64,000 nt of DNA, taken from Nitrospirota bacterium (lineage in GTDB: Bacteria; Nitrospirota; Thermodesulfovibrionia; Thermodesulfovibrionales; Dissulfurispiraceae). The translations under genes were made by a program, and so were the position numbers. Shown here piece by piece: positions 43,936 through 52,250 of the stretch. Where the stretch lies: positions 1-64,000 of the forward strand of contig SCQE01000029.1 of NCBI GenBank assembly GCA_004321915.1. Direction: 5' to 3'. Under the pieces are notes generated by a model that worked only from the letters and a program-made list of their open reading frames with translations, was not told the DNA's origin and made no database searches. Each line of letters opens with the position of its first letter. Within the stretch, counting starts at the first letter, position 1.

Positions 43936-44532
43936 TCAGGTGGGGGAATGCTCTGCCAGTTGTTCGAGTTCCTGATTCGCGTTCGAAAGGGCGCAGGTCC
44001 GCTCGTTGACGGCATCCTCCAGCGGCGCAATCGCCGTTCTCCTGAATACGAGCCACAATGCAATGCCGAGCAACGCTGTAATTATCGTCCCTGTAAGGAC
44101 CAAGCGGTTCCTTAGCCGTACGGCGATTATTTCCGCTTCGCAGTAGTCGCCCAACAGATATATTGTCGCCAGCTTTGTTTCATTAAACGTAATATCTTTT
44201 GTCATCGAATAGGTTTCGCCCAATGTTGCTTCAGGATTTATGTATTCCGCTATGATAAAACCGTTCGGAGCTGCGACCCTGAGTTCATGGAATTCTTTGC
44301 GCTTTTTTCCCCATTGTTCCACGGAGTTTCTCACCGACGTATAATCGGACTTTAGCAGAGCTTCGAGGGAGAAAGCTGCCATAATATCGAGGTCGTTCAC
44401 AGCGTCGGCGGACAGGTTTTTGCGCAGTAGGTCCCGCTGTTGATAAGCTACCAGTACTGCTGCAAGCAGCAGAAAGCAGAAAAGCACTACTGTGAGGAAG
44501 CACAGCACGCGTGTATTGCTGAAGTGCTTTAT
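43936..44532 (-). pseudogene. Sensor histidine kinase, N-terminal part, with lost ATG and premature TGA
   Basis: This frame encodes span 1 (VLCFLTVVLFCFLLLAAVLVA), a periplasmic domain, span 2 (LVLTGTIITALLGIALWLV) and a coiled coil leading into a PAS domain that stops at TGA. The first standard start is a GTG with no ribosome site. Eight codons upstream lies ATA, preceded by GGGGGTGGA at good spacing and forming ATAA with the stop of the upstream binding-protein gene. An ancestral ATGA overlap that changed to ATAA would keep that stop but remove the kinase start. Together with the in-frame TGA this suggests a decaying gene, unless sequencing error explains it. Confidence 0.7.
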
Positions 44533-45434
44533 GGCTCCACCCCCGCCTGCGCAAGGCGTTCGATAATTTTCCGCAGCGAATCGTAATCAGCGTCTCTGAC
44601 AGTAACAAGGGCGGTGAGGTTCTTCTGTATATGACCGAGGACCTTTCGTCCTTCCTCCGTATCTTTGAGCGAAAGAAGGATTTTTGAAATTTTCCGCACG
44701 GTATCTTCAGGCAGTCCGGCGCGGGCCACAAAAAGATGGTCGGGCACAGGCCCGCTTATCGCAAGGGCCCTCAGGCCCTCCTTGGAGTATTGGTTATAGA
44801 CCTCTTCCCTTACCGCTCCGGCATCGAAACTTCCGGTCAATACGCCAAGGGCCACATTTTCGTGATGGGACAGGAACTCGTATTTGCCGAGTTCCCGCAC
44901 GTCAACCCCGGCCTTCAGCAGCATATATCTCGGTATCAGATGTCCCATCGTAGAGTTATGGTCTCCGAACGCAAACTTCTTATCCCTCAGTTCAGACAGC
45001 TTTGTGATCCGGCTGTCCTTATGCACGACAATGATGCCTTTGAAGGTCCTGTTCCCGTTCGTATCGTAAGCCGCCAGCAAGTGAAGCCTGCCGAACTTTT
45101 TCGTAAACTTTACGTAAGTCGCAGGCCCCATAAAGGCAATATCGGCCTCACCCTTTTTTATACTGTCTATGTAGTCATCATAGCTGCCTTTGTTCCGGAT
45201 TTTGACAGGCCTGCCGAGTTCCCTGCCGATATGCCCGGCAAGAGGGGTAAAGCGTTTGTATATCTCTGTTGCGGAAAGATAGGGATATATGCACAGAACT
45301 AGCGGGTCCTGCGCATAGGAAGCAGGAGGGTGTGACATGAAAGCGCAAAGAGCAATAATGATCAGTGCGCCGGAAACAAGACTTTTCCCCTTCAAATTGT
45401 TCGCTATCCCTCGACGATGCCTTTTTCTTCCCAC
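44529..45434 (-). CDS. PhnD-like phosphate/phosphonate ABC binding protein
   Basis: A 301-residue secreted binding protein (signal region LVSGALIIIALCAFMSHPPASYA). The PhnD/SsuA/transferrin-like fold shows in YLSATEIYKRFTPLAGHIGR, KKGEADIAFMGPATYVKF, GIIVVHKDSRITKLSELRDK and HHENVALGVLTGSFDAGAV. No permease or ATPase accompanies it. The following gene is a membrane histidine kinase, so it is more likely a ligand sensor for that kinase than a transport component. The chosen ATG overlaps the rubrerythrin gene by 31 bases; a TTG at 45395 behind GAGGGA is an alternative that would avoid the overlap. Confidence 0.85.
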   Translation of the reverse strand: MGRKRHRRGIANNLKGKSLVSGALIIIALCAFMSHPPASYAQDPLVLCIYPYLSATEIYKRFTPLAGHIGRELGRPVKIRNKGSYDDYIDSIKKGEADIAFMGPATYVKFTKKFGRLHLLAAYDTNGNRTFKGIIVVHKDSRITKLSELRDKKFAFGDHNSTMGHLIPRYMLLKAGVDVRELGKYEFLSHHENVALGVLTGSFDAGAVREEVYNQYSKEGLRALAISGPVPDHLFVARAGLPEDTVRKISKILLSLKDTEEGRKVLGHIQKNLTALVTVRDADYDSLRKIIERLAQAGVEP

Positions 45435-45892
45435 ATAAACCAGTTGCCGGTGTCTTTAAGGAAGCTGTATGTGTTCGCAAAAACGGTGTAGTGCTCTTCT
45501 TCTTCCGCAGCGAGAAGGTTGAACAGCTCTTTTTCTTTATCGGATGCTGCGCCGGCAGCAGACTTTTTGTAGTATTCCTTTCCTTCTCTTTCCATCTCCA
45601 TAGCTATCTTGAAGGCCTCAAGCTCGTCTGACGATGCCTCGGCCCTTTGCAGCATCTCGTTCTTCATGTTCTCGAAAACGGTCTTGATCGATTTCATAGG
45701 GGCCCCGGCATTCGAGGACGAGAACTCGTTGGAGCTTATCAATTTATTGATCATTTCAAGATGTCTCTTTTCGTCCTCGACTATCGAAAGGAACATCTGT
45801 TTGCCTATGGGGTTTTTGGTTTTTTCCGAGGCTTCTCTGTAGAACCTTATTGCGTCTGTTTCCATTTTAACTGCTGTTTGGAGTGCGCTCAT
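45404..45892 (-). CDS. Rubrerythrin-like ferritin-fold protein
   Basis: A 162-residue four-helix di-iron protein with two Glu/ExxH sets: ETDAIRFYREA with EDEKRHLEMI, and EMEREGKEYYKKS with EEEEHYTVFAN. It lacks the C-terminal rubredoxin domain, but a separate rubredoxin gene is encoded just upstream. Such pairs reduce hydrogen peroxide in anaerobes. AAGGAG precedes the ATG. Confidence 0.9.
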   Translation of the reverse strand: MSALQTAVKMETDAIRFYREASEKTKNPIGKQMFLSIVEDEKRHLEMINKLISSNEFSSSNAGAPMKSIKTVFENMKNEMLQRAEASSDELEAFKIAMEMEREGKEYYKKSAAGAASDKEKELFNLLAAEEEEHYTVFANTYSFLKDTGNWFMWEEKGIVEG

Positions 45893-45917
45893 TTTTTATT
45901 CTCCTTCGTAGTTGGTT

Positions 45918-45985
45918 GTCATTCCCGTGAAGACGGGAATCCAGTTTTTTTAACACGTCTAGATACCCGCCTGCGCGGGTATGAC
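45918..45985. repeat. Palindromic REP-like intergenic element 1
   Basis: Two perfect 8-base-pair hairpins, ATTCCCGT-GAAG-ACGGGAAT (45921-45940) and ATACCCGC-CTGC-GCGGGTAT (45963-45982), bounded by GTCAT and ATGAC. The outer parts are also mutually inverted. A related element lies near 63553, so this is a dispersed family. It sits between rubredoxin and rubrerythrin genes. Confidence 0.75.
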
Positions 45986-46004
45986 AGCATAAGATTTGGT
46001 ATGT

Positions 46005-46163
46005 TTAAATTTTTTCGAATACGTCTTTTGAGGCCCCGCATACAGGACAGGTCCAATCGTCAGGAAGCTTTTCAAAAGGTGTGCCTGCCGCAACCCCGGA
46101 GTCTTCGTCGCCCTTTGCCGGATCGTACTCGTAACCGCACAGACTGCATTTCCATTTTTCCAT
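46005..46163 (-). CDS. Rubredoxin
   Basis: A 52-residue rubredoxin, [19 protein letters not shown] at the start and [14 protein letters not shown] at the end, with the four iron-ligating cysteines in CxxC pairs (CSLCG and CPVCG). It shuttles electrons in oxidative-stress defence, here probably to the downstream rubrerythrin. GGGAGGAAAC precedes the ATG. It was found by direct translation of the 46.0 kb intergenic stretch. Confidence 0.96.
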   Translation of the reverse strand: MEKWKCSLCGYEYDPAKGDEDSGVAAGTPFEKLPDDWTCPVCGASKDVFEKI

Positions 46164-46203
46164 GTTTCCTCCCGACTGTGTTGGATTTTATAGCTTTGCT
46201 CCT

Positions 46204-47679
46204 TTATACCTTAAGCAGCGCAGGGTTTGTGTGGGGGACAAAGACAGCCCCCATAAACTCCCGCATGAATTCAGGGTCGTCATGCATATGTTTATAGGTG
46301 ATTTTAGCAGTAATCGCGTCTATCTTTCCAATAAGGCCGTTGTCCGTAAGCAGCATGAATGCCCCGGTCAGCGAAGAATTGCCGAGGGGCTTTATGATCG
46401 AAGCGGGCCATTCCGGCAGCATGCCTATTCCGGACGCCTTAGCGGCATTTATACCGGTGCCGAGCGCACCCGAGACATAGACGTTTTTTATCTCGCTGAA
46501 GCTTACGCCTACCGAGCGTAGAAGGACCAAGAGCAGTGTGAACATTGCGGCCTTGGATTTCAGAAAGTTGTTTATTTCGGTTTGTCTGATGTCCAGTCCT
46601 GCATGACCGTTACAGCTTATCCTGTATGCGGTCTCTTCTCCGGCATTAATGACATTGGGCGACGATGCGTTGAGTTTTCCGTTTTGGTCGATTATGCCTG
46701 ATTTGTACATCTCGTACAGCAGGCTGACCATGCCTGAACCGCAGATGCCTTCGGGGCGGGCTTCATCAAAGGTTTTGCAGGCACAGTCGCCGTTTTTTAT
46801 CTCGATGTCATAGATCACTCCGTTTTGGGCACGTCTGCCTATCATCGAGATCCCTTCTTCGAGCGCCGGGCCTGCTGCCCCGGCTGCGACTATCATCCAT
46901 TCGCTGTTGCCGGCCACTATTTCCGCATTGGTGCCGACATCGATAAGCACGGAAATTTCATTGGATTCAGTCATACCCGAGGCGATAATTCCGGCAACGA
47001 TGTCACCGCCCACATAGCTGCCTGCATTAGGAAATATATAAACGATCCCTTCCGGGTTTATATTCAGTCCCAGATCGGAAGGGCCGAGAAATCCGGGTGT
47101 TCTTACTACAGGAACGAAGGGGAGGGCGGGTATGGCGCCGATGTCGAGTCCCATAAAAAAATGGGTCATCACCGTATTGCCTGCAACGGAAACAGCGTGG
47201 ATGTCGTCCAAACCGATACCGGTCTTTGCGCATATTTGCGATAACAGGTCGTTTACGCCTTTTAAAAGCGCAGAATAAACCTCATCGCAGGTCGAGGACA
47301 TGACCTGATGCATGCGCGTCAAAATATCGCAGCCGTAGTCGATTTGCGGATTTTCTACGCTTGTTTCGAGAAGCTTTTTTCGGGAAATATTGTCGAGTAA
47401 GACGGCCGCTATGTTTGTCGTGCCCAAGTCCAAGGCCACGGAATAAGACCTGTCTTTTTTTATATCTATTATTTTGTGTCCCGGACCGTTACGGCCTATA
47501 ACGCACGAGAACTCCTGCGGAAAAGGGTTTTCGTGAAGGCCGAGTCTTTTCAGTATACCGAGCGGGATGTGAAGGTCTTCGATTCCGAGCGAATCCTTGA
47601 TCCTCTGGTCGTCAGCCCGTCTGTCATCCTCCGAAGGCGATGGCAGCAGGACGTTTTTCTGAAATACGAGGGAAGACAT
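46204..47679 (-). CDS. DUF4445 ASKHA-domain protein (RACo-like, lacking the ferredoxin domain)
   Basis: A 491-residue ATPase-fold protein. The ASKHA phosphate-1 motif is YSVALDLGTTNIAAVLLD; further motifs are VSVAGNTVMTHFFMGL, SVLIDVGTNAEIVAGN, VAAGAAGPALEEG and GICGSGMVSLL. Related proteins reactivate corrinoid iron-sulfur or methyltransferase proteins by ATP-driven reduction; most carry an N-terminal [2Fe-2S] domain that is absent here, where residues 1-75 contain only one cysteine. No corrinoid protein is next to it, so its partner is unknown. Confidence 0.85.
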   Translation of the reverse strand: MSSLVFQKNVLLPSPSEDDRRADDQRIKDSLGIEDLHIPLGILKRLGLHENPFPQEFSCVIGRNGPGHKIIDIKKDRSYSVALDLGTTNIAAVLLDNISRKKLLETSVENPQIDYGCDILTRMHQVMSSTCDEVYSALLKGVNDLLSQICAKTGIGLDDIHAVSVAGNTVMTHFFMGLDIGAIPALPFVPVVRTPGFLGPSDLGLNINPEGIVYIFPNAGSYVGGDIVAGIIASGMTESNEISVLIDVGTNAEIVAGNSEWMIVAAGAAGPALEEGISMIGRRAQNGVIYDIEIKNGDCACKTFDEARPEGICGSGMVSLLYEMYKSGIIDQNGKLNASSPNVINAGEETAYRISCNGHAGLDIRQTEINNFLKSKAAMFTLLLVLLRSVGVSFSEIKNVYVSGALGTGINAAKASGIGMLPEWPASIIKPLGNSSLTGAFMLLTDNGLIGKIDAITAKITYKHMHDDPEFMREFMGAVFVPHTNPALLKV

Positions 47680-47691
47680 TTTAGAATTGAT

Positions 47692-48339
47692 TTATTTTTC
47701 TTTGAGGGGTCTTTTATTCGGTTTGCCCGACCTGTAAGGGAATTCATCGAGGATCTCATCGAGCAGGTATGGTGCGGTTGCCCGGATGTCGGAGTTGTAA
47801 TGCTCTATGTCCCCTTCGCCGCGCCAGAATATGTTGTCTTTTGCAGGGCCGCCTGTCCGGGACGGTTTAGCGAAGAATATTTTGATCGAATTGTGGTATA
47901 CGGTATCGGTATGTCCCCCGACAACTTGCGGCCTGAGTTCGTATTTGCCTGCTGTCTGTTCCGTGACCTGAACATTCGTTCCGCCTGCCGCCCCTGTATA
48001 GGTCTTGGTCTCTCCCGGCACGTATTGGGGCAGATATTGTGTGCTGGGGGGGATGTAGTATCTTACAGGCGTGCTGTGAAAGTCGAGGATGACGATGAAG
48101 TCAGGCGCAGCCTCATCTCTGACAAAGCCCCGCTGTGAGAGTTTACGTTTTAGCATTGCGGCAAGCTCTTTGGTCAGCAGGGGGTTCTCTTTGTCTGCGG
48201 GCTCTATCCTGAACTTTTTATAAACAGTGAGGTTATGGTCAGGGTCCGAATATGTTTTTATGTCCATCTTTACGGAAGCGCATCCGCAGAGCATGAACGA
48301 GACGATAACGGCAGCTATCAGTCCGGGTTTAATTCTCAT
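47692..48339 (-). CDS. DUF4136 lipoprotein
   Basis: A 215-residue lipoprotein with lipobox MLCGC and the DUF4136 core (VYKKFRIEPADKENPLLTKE, MLKRKLSQRGFVRDEAAPDF, NSIKIFFAKPS). The function of this envelope family is unknown. It includes a Gly/Thr/Tyr-rich insertion (RYYIPPSTQYLPQYVPGETK). Its start overlaps the CNNM/CorC gene stop by ATGA, so it follows that gene in the same transcript. Confidence 0.88.
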   Translation of the reverse strand: MRIKPGLIAAVIVSFMLCGCASVKMDIKTYSDPDHNLTVYKKFRIEPADKENPLLTKELAAMLKRKLSQRGFVRDEAAPDFIVILDFHSTPVRYYIPPSTQYLPQYVPGETKTYTGAAGGTNVQVTEQTAGKYELRPQVVGGHTDTVYHNSIKIFFAKPSRTGGPAKDNIFWRGEGDIEHYNSDIRATAPYLLDEILDEFPYRSGKPNKRPLKEK

Positions 48340-49646
48340 TTCTGGGTTTCCTTAGGCCCGGCATCGTTTTTTTCGAGTTTCACCTTAGCTATTCTTTGGC
48401 CTACCATCTCGATTATCCTCAACTTTTTGTCTTCGAAATCCACGATATCACCGTTTTGAGGGATCCTCTGGAGCGAGTCCATTATGAACCCTCCGAGCGT
48501 TTCATACTCGGGCGATTCGGGCAGTTGAATACTGTAGTCGTCTTTCAGGTCGCTTATACTTATGGAAGCATCTATTATCATTGTCCCGTCTGCCAATTGT
48601 ATGACCGGACTCTCGGTGTCGTACTCGTCCCGTATCTCGCCCACAATCTCTTCTATCAGGTCTTCGAGCGTGACCAGCCCTGATACGCCTCCGTATTCGT
48701 CTATGGCCACAGCCATATGTATCCTTTTTTTCTGCATCTCTTTAAGAAGGATGCTTATCTTCATTGTTTCTGGTATGAAGAACGGGGGCTTCACTATCTT
48801 ATGAATGCCGGTAGGCTCCGATTTTATGAGGATATTGTAGAAATCCTTGGCGTAAAGTATCCCCCGCACATCATTCAGGTCTTTGCCGATCACCGGATAG
48901 CGCGAAAATTTCTCTTCGGCAATTATCGCTTTGACCTCATCCGATTTCATATGTATCCCTATCGTCAGCATCTGCGGCGCAGGCACCATGACCTCTTTGA
49001 CCGATGTGTCGGTAAATTCGAAGACACTGTGGATGAGCTTTTTTTCTTCGGGTTCGAATACGCCCTGTTCTCCGCCTTCTTCTATCAGGAGCTTGACCTC
49101 CTCTTCCGAAATATAGGCCCTCTCGGTGAAAGCCTTTCTTCCAAAGGGCCTCAAGAGCAGATTGGTGCTTGTAGTAAGGACCTTTACGAAGATGCTTGCC
49201 AGATGTGAGAATTTGTTTATTATGGGCGCTGTGACAAGTCCGATGCCTTCGGGATTGGACAGTGCAATGGATTTGGGTATCAACTCTCCGAAGACAAGAG
49301 AAAAATAGGTGATGGTCAGAACGACTATGCCGAGTGAAATCGCTTCGCTCGAAACCGAAATGAAGTGTATTGGTATTCTCTGGATCGCAGGCTTTATCGT
49401 CTGGACCGCTGCCGCGCCTCCGATAGCGGAAGCGATCGCTCCGGACAATGTGACGCCTATCTGGATTGCGGCAAGGAACCTGTCGGGGTTTTCCCTCAAC
49501 GCGTTCAGCGTTTTAGCGTTCGGCACGTCTTCGTCAAGCAGTTGTCGGATACGGCTTCTTCTGAGCGTGACTACAGCGATCTCTGCCGCGGCGAAGAAAC
49601 CGTTGATAATAATGAAGGCTGATATCAGTAGCAGGTCGGGGACCAT
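48336..49646 (-). CDS. CNNM/CorB-like membrane protein with CBS and CorC domains
   Basis: A 436-residue protein: DUF21/CNNM transmembrane domain (about 1-190, LLISAFIIINGFFAAAEIAV, LVFGELIPKSIALSNPE), paired CBS domains (about 205-330, VKEVMVPAPQML, VAIDEYGGVSGLVTLEDLIEE) and a C-terminal CorC_HlyC domain (about 345-425, EYETLGGFIMDSLQRIP). The family transports or regulates magnesium and other divalent ions. It is transcribed ahead of the DUF4136 lipoprotein gene. It was formerly called hemolysin-like. Confidence 0.93.
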   Translation of the reverse strand: MVPDLLLISAFIIINGFFAAAEIAVVTLRRSRIRQLLDEDVPNAKTLNALRENPDRFLAAIQIGVTLSGAIASAIGGAAAVQTIKPAIQRIPIHFISVSSEAISLGIVVLTITYFSLVFGELIPKSIALSNPEGIGLVTAPIINKFSHLASIFVKVLTTSTNLLLRPFGRKAFTERAYISEEEVKLLIEEGGEQGVFEPEEKKLIHSVFEFTDTSVKEVMVPAPQMLTIGIHMKSDEVKAIIAEEKFSRYPVIGKDLNDVRGILYAKDFYNILIKSEPTGIHKIVKPPFFIPETMKISILLKEMQKKRIHMAVAIDEYGGVSGLVTLEDLIEEIVGEIRDEYDTESPVIQLADGTMIIDASISISDLKDDYSIQLPESPEYETLGGFIMDSLQRIPQNGDIVDFEDKKLRIIEMVGQRIAKVKLEKNDAGPKETQK

Positions 49647-49746
49647 TTTATTTTAAAAAAAGTCGTCGCATTAGCAAGACAGGCGCGTCATTGCTGCGGT
49701 GCGTGCGTTGAGACACATAGGGTATGCGGCGAGCTGCTCATACGTT

Positions 49747-50238
49747 TTATTGCTTTTTCTTGGCCGCTTCGCGCGCTATCGCAACCTTGCCCGTCCTTAC
49801 GAATTCTTTTATGCCCATAGGTTTTACAAGCTCGAGGAAGGCCTCTATTTTTTTGACGTCGCCTGTTATCTCTACGGTGTACGTATTGGGGCTTGAATCT
49901 ATTATCCTGCCCCTGAATATTTCGGTGAGCCTCAAGGCTTCCGCTTTGCTTTCCTGACGCGGGGCTATTTTTATAAGCACCATCTCCCTCTCTACATGGT
50001 CCATTTCGGTCAGGTCGGTGACCTTGATCACGTCGATGAGTTTGTGGAGCTGCTTGGTTATCTGTTCGATGACCCAATCGTCGCCCGTTGTCACTATCGT
50101 CATGACAGAGATCTGCGGGTCGGTGGTTTCGCCGACGGACAGGCTCTCTATATTGTAGCCCCTGCCGCTGAAAAGACCGGAAACCCTCGAAAGAACACCG
50201 AATTTATTTTCTACAAGAATGGAAATGGTATGCCTCAT
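49747..50238 (-). CDS. ilvN: Acetolactate synthase small subunit
   Basis: A 163-residue regulatory subunit: N-terminal ACT domain ([40 protein letters not shown]) and the C-terminal small-subunit domain ([31 protein letters not shown]). It binds valine for feedback control of the catalytic subunit, whose gene ends 12 bases upstream. Confidence 0.97.
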   Translation of the reverse strand: MRHTISILVENKFGVLSRVSGLFSGRGYNIESLSVGETTDPQISVMTIVTTGDDWVIEQITKQLHKLIDVIKVTDLTEMDHVEREMVLIKIAPRQESKAEALRLTEIFRGRIIDSSPNTYTVEITGDVKKIEAFLELVKPMGIKEFVRTGKVAIAREAAKKKQ

Positions 50239-50250
50239 CTGGTTTCCTCC

Positions 50251-51993
50251 TTACTTTACGGCCTTCAGCTTTTTTTCGGCCTTGGTCTCTTTTACCTCAA
50301 AGAGCATATTGTCGAGGGAGGCCCCGGCCGGGACCATAGGATAGACCTTTTCACGCCAGTCTATGACAAAGTCCATAAAGACCGTCTTCTTTGTTTTGAA
50401 CGCTTCTTTGAGCACCGGCTCCACCTCGCTCGGCTTGGTCGCCCTCAGACCTACCGCGCCGTAGGCATGGGCGAGTTCCACAAAATCCGGGACCACATCG
50501 AGGTTGGTGTGCGAGTATCTCTCCTGAAAGAAAAGCTCCTGCCACTGCCTGACCATGCCCAAAAAACGGTTGTTCAGTATCGCGACCTTCACAGGCAGTT
50601 TGTATATAACGGCTGTGGCAAGTTCCTGAATGTTCATCTGTATGCTGCCGTCTCCGGCAATATCTATCACAAGCTTGTTCGGACAGGCTATCTGCGCGCC
50701 TATAGCGGCCGGGAACCCGTATCCCATCGTGCCCAGTCCGCCGGAGGTGAGCCAGTGTCTGGGTTTGTCGAATTTGTAGAACTGCGCCGCCCACATCTGG
50801 TTCTGCCCGACCTCGGTCGTTATTATGGCGTCTCCCTTGGTCAGTTCGTGGATTTTTTCGACCACAAACTGGGGTTTGATGACATCGGTCGTATGAGTGT
50901 ATGAAAGCGGCCTCTCTTTTTTCCAAGCAGCAACCTGCTTGAGCCATGCCTTTTTGATCTCGTCCCATTGCTCGTTTATATGGTCTTTCAGTGCTTTGTT
51001 GAGTTGTGTCAGGACTTTTTTAACGTCCCCTACTATGGGTATATCTACGGCAACGTTCTTTCTTATGGATGTGGGGTCTATGTCTATATGTATGATGCGC
51101 GCATTGGGGGCGAAACCCTCGATCTTGCCGGTGACCCTGTCGTCAAAGCGCATTCCGATAGCGATAAGCAGGTCAGAATCCTGCACTGATTTGTTTGCGT
51201 AATAAGTCCCGTGCATTCCGAGCATACCTAAAGACAGATCATGCGAGCCGGGGAAGCTGCCGAGACCCATCAAGGTCATTGTGACCGGGATGCTGCAGGA
51301 TTCCGCAAATTCGGTCAGCTCGTCCGATGCGTCGGATATCACGCACCCGCCTCCGGCTATTATCACCGGTTTCTTGGCCTTGGCGATTTCATGCGCGGCC
51401 TTGTCTATCATCCATTTATTGCCCTCGTAAGTCGGGTTGTAACTTCTGATGTGTACTTTTTCCGGCCATACGAAATCGGCCTTGCCCGCGGTCACGTCTT
51501 TCGGCAGGTCCAGAAGGACCGGTCCCGGCCGTCCTGAGGTCGCTATATGAAAGGCCTCTTTGATCGCCTGTGCCAGCTCATTAATATCTTTTACGAGTAT
51601 GTTATGTTTGGTGCAGGGCCTTGTTATGCCGATGATGTCCGCTTCCTGAAAGGCATCGTTTCCTATAAGGCTTGTAGGTACCTGTCCTGTAAGGATCACC
51701 ATCGGGATAGAATCCATTGCAGCTGTCGCTATGCCTGTGACCGTATTGGTCGCGCCGGGGCCTGAAGTGACGAGCGCCACTCCGGGTCTGCCTGTTGCCC
51801 TCGCGTAGCCGTCCGCCGCATGCACCGCGCCCTGCTCGTGTCTTGTAAGGAAGAGCTTAAGGTCTTTCTCATCGTGCAGGAGGTCGAAGATATTGAGTAT
51901 AACGCCGCCCGGGTATCCGAAGATGTGCTTTACACCTTCACGCTTTAAAGACTCGATAAGTATCTCTGCTCCGGAAATCTTCATCTTATGCAC
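50251..51993 (-). CDS. ilvB: Acetolactate synthase large subunit
   Basis: A 580-residue thiamine-diphosphate enzyme with the usual three domains. Visible are [20 protein letters not shown], the catalytic-glutamate region ([20 protein letters not shown]), [20 protein letters not shown] and the ThDP/Mg motif GDGSIQ to ILNN. It condenses two pyruvates, or pyruvate and 2-oxobutanoate, in branched-chain amino-acid synthesis. ilvN follows. A charged tail ([13 protein letters not shown]) ends the protein. Confidence 0.98.
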   Translation of the reverse strand: MHKMKISGAEILIESLKREGVKHIFGYPGGVILNIFDLLHDEKDLKLFLTRHEQGAVHAADGYARATGRPGVALVTSGPGATNTVTGIATAAMDSIPMVILTGQVPTSLIGNDAFQEADIIGITRPCTKHNILVKDINELAQAIKEAFHIATSGRPGPVLLDLPKDVTAGKADFVWPEKVHIRSYNPTYEGNKWMIDKAAHEIAKAKKPVIIAGGGCVISDASDELTEFAESCSIPVTMTLMGLGSFPGSHDLSLGMLGMHGTYYANKSVQDSDLLIAIGMRFDDRVTGKIEGFAPNARIIHIDIDPTSIRKNVAVDIPIVGDVKKVLTQLNKALKDHINEQWDEIKKAWLKQVAAWKKERPLSYTHTTDVIKPQFVVEKIHELTKGDAIITTEVGQNQMWAAQFYKFDKPRHWLTSGGLGTMGYGFPAAIGAQIACPNKLVIDIAGDGSIQMNIQELATAVIYKLPVKVAILNNRFLGMVRQWQELFFQERYSHTNLDVVPDFVELAHAYGAVGLRATKPSEVEPVLKEAFKTKKTVFMDFVIDWREKVYPMVPAGASLDNMLFEVKETKAEKKLKAVK

Positions 51994-52142
51994 CTCGCTG
52001 TGAGAAGTGTTGAAAAACTATGAATAAATAAAATACCACAGTTTTTGATAATAATTCCAATGCGGTTGCAAGGGCAAACGCACTATGTTCGGCAGGGACA
52101 GATTCCCTCCGTTCAGAAGCTGCGTTTTGACGTTTCTTATTG

Positions 52143-52158
52143 TGGCATAGCGCTTGCT
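52143..52158 (+). promoter_or_regulatory. Sigma-54 promoter of the heme chemoreceptor gene
   Basis: TGGCAT-AGCGC-TTGCT has the GG-N10-GC spacing of RpoN promoters and matches TGGCAC/TTGCT in all but one base. It lies 93 bases before the receptor ATG. Expression would then depend on RpoN and an enhancer-binding protein not seen in this window. Confidence 0.65.
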
Positions 52159-52250
52159 TGCTATATACTATAGAGAAGTCGGTTTTTTGTGATGTGGCTT
52201 ATAAAACATCCGATATTTCCATAAAGCATCGACAAATAAGGAGGAATTAA

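Noticed and set aside
43936-43938. TGA in the histidine kinase as selenocysteine or recoded codon
   Set aside because: TGA ends many other genes here, PAS domains have no selenocysteine at this point, and no convincing downstream stem-loop was seen; a nonsense mutation or error is simpler.
45918-45985. CRISPR repeat units
   Set aside because: Only paired hairpins with no regularly spaced identical repeats or spacers.
49996-50904. 302-codon open frame antisense to the acetolactate synthase genes
   Set aside because: It mirrors the codons of ilvN and ilvB, has low-complexity composition and no recognisable domain; a shadow frame.
52067-52115. AAGGGCAAAC...GGGAC resembling a c-di-GMP-I riboswitch before the heme chemoreceptor
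   Set aside because: The GCAAAGCC part and the paired stems are missing, and it lies upstream of the sigma-54 promoter so it would not be transcribed from it.
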